Source: Yponomeuta sedellus (Eukaryota > Arthropoda > Insecta > Lepidoptera > Yponomeutidae). Taken from it: DNA of 64,000 nt. Each line of letters begins with the position of its first letter. Within the stretch, counting starts at the first letter, position 1. A model generated the notes under the pieces. That model was not told the DNA's origin and did not search any database. It saw only the letters and a list, made by a program, of their open reading frames with translations. The position numbers and the translations under genes are program-made. This document shows, in pieces, positions 59,362 through 64,000 of this stretch. The stretch covers positions 20,226,811-20,290,810 of the forward strand of contig OW203727.1 of NCBI GenBank assembly GCA_934045075.1. The letters run 5' to 3'.

Positions 59362-60694
59362 ATTGACTTGGCCTACAGGCATGCTTTTTTCCGCACGCTC
59401 TCAAGCCCAACTTGTGGATGCGTCGTTAAACCGACGACGTTCACATATTATGTCTCGTTGGATAAGGCGTAAAATGAGGATTGTTTATCAAGACAGGATT
59501 GGCATCAACCAAAAACTTTAGTATGATATAAGAAAAAATATATAATCAGCTAAAATGTGAGAAGGTGCCCAATTTTCCTCGACTTTTCCAGGTTTTCGGG
59601 CTAAAATTTTGTGGGATTCATGTAAAAAGTTAATATGTGTATTTTACTACTCTAGCTATACATTCTTATTAGATACGTACAAATGAGGAAGTTACGAAAA
59701 TGTTTTTCCCGAAATTTCCCATATTTTTTATAAACACCTGTTTCCAACTGCTTTTTGGTAAGCGTTCCGTAGTTATAGAGATAAACTTATTAATTAAGTA
59801 TGGTGTACATATATTCAAGATGATAAAGCTTTTTACAGAACTTAAATGAAACGTAAATTAGAAAAGTTATAGAAGTGTTGGTAACTCGGGATAGGTGCCG
59901 CGACCAAAACCTGTTTTTACGTCATCATTTTACTGGTTTGGTTTTTTTGAAGGGTGAAAATATGAAAAGTTAAAAGTATGGTAAAAGAATACTATCTCGC
60001 TGGTGTTCTGTGAAACGTTTAATGTTATTTGTAGTACTGTTCTGTAATTATTTGTCGTAAGAATATATAACAAATAAATAAATAATAAAATTGTTTATAC
60101 AAAGTCAGAACACTTCAATTTGCCGCGTCCTTTTGCAAATAGCGATCGAATTGTCTTTCAAATGATGAGCCAAATTATATAGTGACAAGACTATTTACAT
60201 CTTGCTTGCGGCATATTTCAAAACAGCGAACGTGTACAATCGGACGACGGTTTTTGTCCCGTAGTTACGTAGAGATCCATCTATCTACATTGAGTTATGT
60301 TAAAAAGAAAAAACGTAATAAAAAATGTAATATTAAAGCCCGTTGAGTGCCTTTCATCGGTAATCCCGAGTCGACCCCTTGATATTGTGACTTATTGAAC
60401 AAAATGTCAGCTTTTCGCGAGGATGAAGTCTGAAAACAGTCATTTTACTGATTGAAAAACGTTCAGTGCCTTTTACCTGTTTTTATTAAATAAAGACCTT
60501 AAGCGAGTTTAAAACGTGCAGGCCAAATGTGACACACTTCCTGTCCTGTAGGGCTTTGACGTTTTCTGACTTGTTCAGTTTTCTTTCATTTATTAATAAC
60601 AAAACATGAAAAACCACAATATTGCCAAACAGTCAGAGCAGTTTATTGGCAAACTCTTGGTACTTTTTATACATAATTTTTATATATAAACTGA
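59362..60694. other. Unassigned ~1.3-kb interval
   Basis: AT-rich, no ORF above background, no repeat recognised after the LINE remnant. Confidence 0.35.
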
Positions 60695-61010
60695 CATAAT
60701 ATAAAAACCTATTTAGAGGCTACAAAATTCACCCAAGCCGGGATTCGAACCCGCAACCTCTGGCTATCCGTGCCAGCGCTCTTCCAATTGAGCCAATGGG
60801 TGACTCACCGGCATCCGTGAAATTTCGATTATCTTTACACTATTCTCTGTATTACGTAGAGGCAGCGACATCTGGCTTAAGCAAATTGCATCACTTACAG
60901 CGGTTGCGGGTTCGAATCCCGGCATGGGTGAAGTTTTTAGCCTCTAAATAGGTTTTTAAATTTATCCTTAGCACGGGTTAGTGCATTAAAAATAAAAATA
61001 GTATAATAAT
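60695..61010. mobile_element. Family J, foldback copy
   Basis: A complete minus-strand element (tail 60700-60730, tRNA-like block 60735-60805, internal segment to ~60900) joins a plus-strand 3' half (GGTTGCGGGTTCGAATCCCG to AAAATAGTATAAT). It is the same foldback arrangement as at 31245 but with a longer inverted part. The target duplication is unclear. Confidence 0.85.
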
Positions 61011-61794
61011 CTATATAACCAAAAGTATCGATAGTAGGTACTTTCTGAGTTTGCAGCGAAGGATGGGTTTACAAACTGCTTAAAACCGCTTAAGCGACTT
61101 TTTCAATTGTGCTTTTTTGACACTTTTATTACCTACACAATTCCTCTTTCAGTAACGGCAGGAATTAAGCAATTATCTAGCCTAGTCCCATAGTAATAAG
61201 AGTTTTTATGTATTTTAAATAATACTTGATTTCGTTTAGTGATACGCGTTGGACAATTAATTCTGATGACAGCATACTAACATTGTGGAAATATCCTGAT
61301 GCCGGAGTCAGGGTTTTCACCCCAGGTACTCCTCAACGGTTAGCAGCACGGACACGCAACTTGGCATAAGAAAGTTTAATTTTGATTAATAAACGTTTTA
61401 TTTTTTATCATGAACTAATACTGCAGCTAGAATTGGCTCCTCATGAAGACTCTTTACAACGGTCAGTAGCATGGGTATGAAACTGCCAGCCTAACATTAC
61501 CTTCTAACTTGTAAAGTGCAAAATCATATTTTGCGGGTTTTTCCTTGCCTGATTGCCTAGCACAGGGTATCCTAGTTCGGGTCAGCCTTTGTATCACGTA
61601 ATTTTCCACTCTATCGAGTTTAGTATTTAGAAGTATTTTGATACTATGAAGTATCAAAATAATGGTATACCACTCCAAAGTTTCGAATTATGTATGTATT
61701 TTACAGTTCGAAGTAGTCTCAATCAGACAGCTCCATACAGTGAAGGACTTACGTGGTCGCACCCCTTCCACACAAGTCAATCACTTGACCTGGT
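61011..61794. other. Unassigned interval
   Basis: A small inverted repeat (ATTTTGATACT-ATGA-AGTATCAAAAT) lies at 61632-61657. No gene supported. Confidence 0.35.
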
Positions 61795-61905
61795 CCCAAA
61801 CTAGGATACCTAGGTAACCAGGCAAGGACGTCACGAAACACTCCCAGACTTTTGCCACTTGTACAGACGTACGGAGGCCTCTAGGGGGATATGAACCCAC
61901 GACTC
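61795..61905 (-). repeat. SINE-like fragment
   Basis: Minus strand: box B-like GGTTCATATCCCCC, then the CCTAGTTTGGGACC end also seen in family B. Diverged; family uncertain. Confidence 0.4.
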
Positions 61906-61909
61906 TGTA

Positions 61910-62170
61910 TTTTAAAAACCCATTTAAAGGCTAAAAAATCCACCCATGCCGGGACTCGAACCCGCGACCTCTGGCTAACCGTGCCAGCGCTCACCGAACT
62001 GAGCTAATGGACGACATACCGGCATCAGTGAAATTTCGAACCTCTTTACAACACTCTCTGTATTATTGTTGCTGCCTGTACTTAATACAGAGAGTGTTGT
62101 AAAGAGGTTCGAAATTTCACTGATGCCGGTAAGTCGCCCATTAGCTCAGTTGAGAGAGCGCTGACACGGT
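61910..62170. mobile_element. Family J, foldback copy with central axis
   Basis: A minus-strand 3' half (tail to internal) meets a plus-strand internal segment and the 5' half of the tRNA-like block. The inverted part runs ~46 bp on each side (ACACTCTCTGTATTA and complement) around a 17-base centre TTGTTGCTGCCTGTACT. No target duplication assigned. Confidence 0.82.
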
Positions 62171-62349
62171 TTATTCACGGCAGTCAAGTTTAATTTCAAC
62201 CACTGAAGTGAATCACCAAAATCGCGAATCATTAATAAATACAATGACCAAAATGTCATACTTAATTTCTGTAATAGACTGTCTTACTGTGGTCTTACCC
62301 AAAGGTGGAAAAGAGCAGTCTAGCCGGAGATGTCATAAATTTATGTGAA

Positions 62350-62722
62350 ACTAGCTGACTCAGCGAACTTCGTACCGGCTTACAGTCGATTCTTTATTTT
62401 ATTTTTCTCTCCGTAAGAACCATCCTCGTACTTCAAAAAATATTTAAAAAAAAGAATTAGCAAAATCGGTTCAGCTGCTCTCGAGATTTGCGCTTACCAA
62501 CACATTCAGCGATTCATTTTTATATTATAGACTAGCTGACCCAGCGAACTTCGTACCGCCTAACAGTCGATTCTTTAATATTTTTTTTTTCTCTCCATAA
62601 GAACCATCCTCGTTCTTCAAGGAATATTCTAAAAAAAGAATCACTGAAATCGGTTAAGCTGCTCTCGAGATTTGCGCTCACCAACACATTCAGTGATTCA
62701 TTTTTATATTATAGATAGATTA
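62350..62722 (+). repeat. Tandem dimer of the CTAGCTGACC repeat
   Basis: Two ~185-bp copies abut at 62533: each runs from ACTAGCTGAC(C/T)CAGCGAAC to TTCATTTTTATATTATAGA. They match 9043-9227. Confidence 0.85.
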
Positions 62723-62857
62723 TAGATGAATTGCTTAGAGTCCTAGATTAGTGGCATGACCGACGATCCTTTCAATTTGTTTATCCTGGACAAGTAATTA
62801 TTTACTATCTTATCCATAGACTTGGTGAAAGTCACCTTAAGTAAAGTAATACACTAA

Positions 62858-63130
62858 GAGCGGTGGTAGCGGAGCGGTAGAACGTCGGCTCTTTCGGGTG
62901 GTTGTGGATTCGAATCCCGTTGTTCACTTGTAAAGTTATACTCGTAGTAGCAATACCACTCGGTAACGGTAAAGGTAAACATAGTGAGAAAACCTGACTA
63001 TCTGAGGAGTTCAACTACCTCAGCGCTTGAAATGCCAATCCGCGGTGGGCACGCGCGGAAATAAAGCCCATAATCTCTCTTTCTGAAAGAAGGCCTGAGC
63101 CCTGCAGTGGGACGTGTGTATACATTGGCA
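62858..63130 (+). mobile_element. SINE family C, near full length
   Basis: Head: box A GTGGTAGCGGAGCGGTAGAA and box B GGATTCGAATCCCG (62863-62935). Body: AATACCACTCGGTAACGG, GAGAAAACCTGACTATCTG, then CGCTTGAAATGCCAATCCGC, CCTGCAGTGGGACG at the end. Shares the head and first body block with family A. Confidence 0.82.
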
Positions 63131-63246
63131 TCTGCATCTACGTAATGAAATTATTTCTACAGCGTCCAGTGGCATCTTTGGGTAAAGGGATCACTCGGAT
63201 GCTGTAGCGCCTGTAGCGAGCGGACATGGTTTCAGATGGTATATGG

Positions 63247-63591
63247 CACATGGTTGTATTGTATTGTATTGCATTGCATTGCATTGCATTGCATTGTATT
63301 GCGTTGCATTGTATTGTATCGTACGTCGTGGGTCTTGATGCGTCTTTCCGTGAGTCACTGTCACCAGGCCCTTGCTGAAAATCAGTGCTGTGGGCAAAAT
63401 ACCTGCAGCAAGTACTGAGCCTGAGGCCGTTTTACCGCCACATGGACCTGGCCCGTATCCGCTTACTGTGTTTTGTCATGTTTGAATGTTTTTATTACTT
63501 TTTTATATTTAGTCTCTATTTTACGATTTGTATATTATTATGTCTGTGTGGCGATAAATAAATGTATTTTTTCTTCTTCTCTTCTTCTTGT
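63247..63591 (+). mobile_element. LINE 3' end, family L, inside SINE A
   Basis: CCTTGCTGAAAATCAGTGC, ATACCTGCAGCAAGTACTG, GGCGATAAATAAATG and a TTCTTCTTC tail. The core matches 50854-51115. A short GTATA near both ends may be the target duplication. Confidence 0.6.
63252..63325 (+). repeat. Pentanucleotide repeat (TTGTA/TTGCA)n
   Basis: About 14 units of ATTGT/ATTGC in an ordered pattern: a TTGTA block, a TTGCA block, then mixed units. Confidence 0.92.
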
Positions 63592-63730
63592 ATAGGCTAG
63601 CCCAACACCTATACCATCCTGACAGTTTAGTTGGCCTAGCCCACAGGACAGACTAGTCAATAAACTAGTCTAATGCGGAGTCAACCAAGCCGCGGGTTTT
63701 CTCGCGATGTTTTCCTTCAAGGTTAGCGGG

Positions 63731-64000
63731 CGTATGTAGACTACATAAAATAAACTATCTATGGAAGAAGAAGAAGATATCTGCGAATGCAGTAAGTGGT
63801 CGTGAGCCTCGCATTTTCTTTACGCCCGAGGCCCGAGAGCTTAACAAGAACATTTTTATCTCGTGCCCCGTTGACATTGCGCCCGTTGCAGTACGAAGTT
63901 GTAAAAATTAGGTCAGACATTTCTTCGATTCTCTACTATTTCATTTTACGAGTATACTAACATTGGTATCGCCGTGACTTTGACTACACGTTGAATTCAT
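63731..64000. other. Unassigned end of window
   Basis: No recognised feature. Confidence 0.35.

Larger units (their letters stand above)
63131..63730 (-). mobile_element. SINE family A, interrupted by a LINE tail
   Basis: Minus strand: the 3' part lies at 63131-63246 and the body at 63592-63730 (AACCCGCGGCTTGGTTGAC, GGGCTAGGCCAACTAAACTG). The head is missing. The two parts are separated by a LINE 3' end at ~63247-63591. Confidence 0.78.

Overview
The window reads as intergenic or heterochromatin-like DNA of an insect, most likely a moth or butterfly. It is AT-rich and densely packed with nested transposable elements: CR1/Jockey-type LINEs, Penelope-like elements (PLEs), Copia, mariner and hAT elements. 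It also holds dozens of copies of at least five tRNA-derived or 5S-derived short retroposon families, plus short LINE 3' ends with (GAA)n or (GAT)n tails. I found no convincing exon of a host gene, no functional rRNA or tRNA gene and no CRISPR array. The lepidopteran assignment is an inference from the repeat repertoire and was not tested by a search.

Layout. (1) 1-7750 is a Jockey/CR1-like LINE on the minus strand. Its ORF1 is cut twice: by a complete CR1-like LINE (2475-7120, 9-bp target duplication) and by a Penelope-like element (561-1550, 12-bp duplication). (2) 7751-14600 is a field of SINEs and repeat fragments. (3) 14602-22001 is a three-level nest: a second PLE copy is split by an unusual reverse-transcriptase element (14855-21762, 8-bp duplication), which is split by a nearly intact Copia element (17265-21636, 5-bp duplication, LTRs 151/152 identical, one premature stop). 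(4) 22002-40400 is low-density sequence with MITEs, SINEs and LINE tails. (5) 40440-43473 is an array of six units of about 248 bp, invaded by a TIR element that itself carries a hAT element. (6) 43700-64000 holds more SINEs, hairpins, a hAT element with a paralogous empty site, a mariner with two coding lesions (57646-58950), and LINE remnants.

The observation I rate highest is a short family with a tRNA-like cloverleaf and the 3' motif CCTCTAAATAGG (called family J here). At least five of its insertions have target duplications of 9-13 bp. Four of those carry an inverted copy of the element's own 3' part at their 5' end, and three also carry a second copy of the 3' part in direct orientation. 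That is the architecture of Penelope elements rather than of ordinary LINE-mobilised SINEs, which suggests a tRNA-derived retroposon using a PLE-type pathway. A second notable family (D) has a head that closely matches the internal promoter of 5S rRNA.

The genes here do not form a pathway. All recognisable proteins are transposon proteins: Gag, apurinic-type and GIY-YIG endonucleases, reverse transcriptases, a Copia polyprotein and a mariner transposase. They tell the insertion history rather than host physiology.
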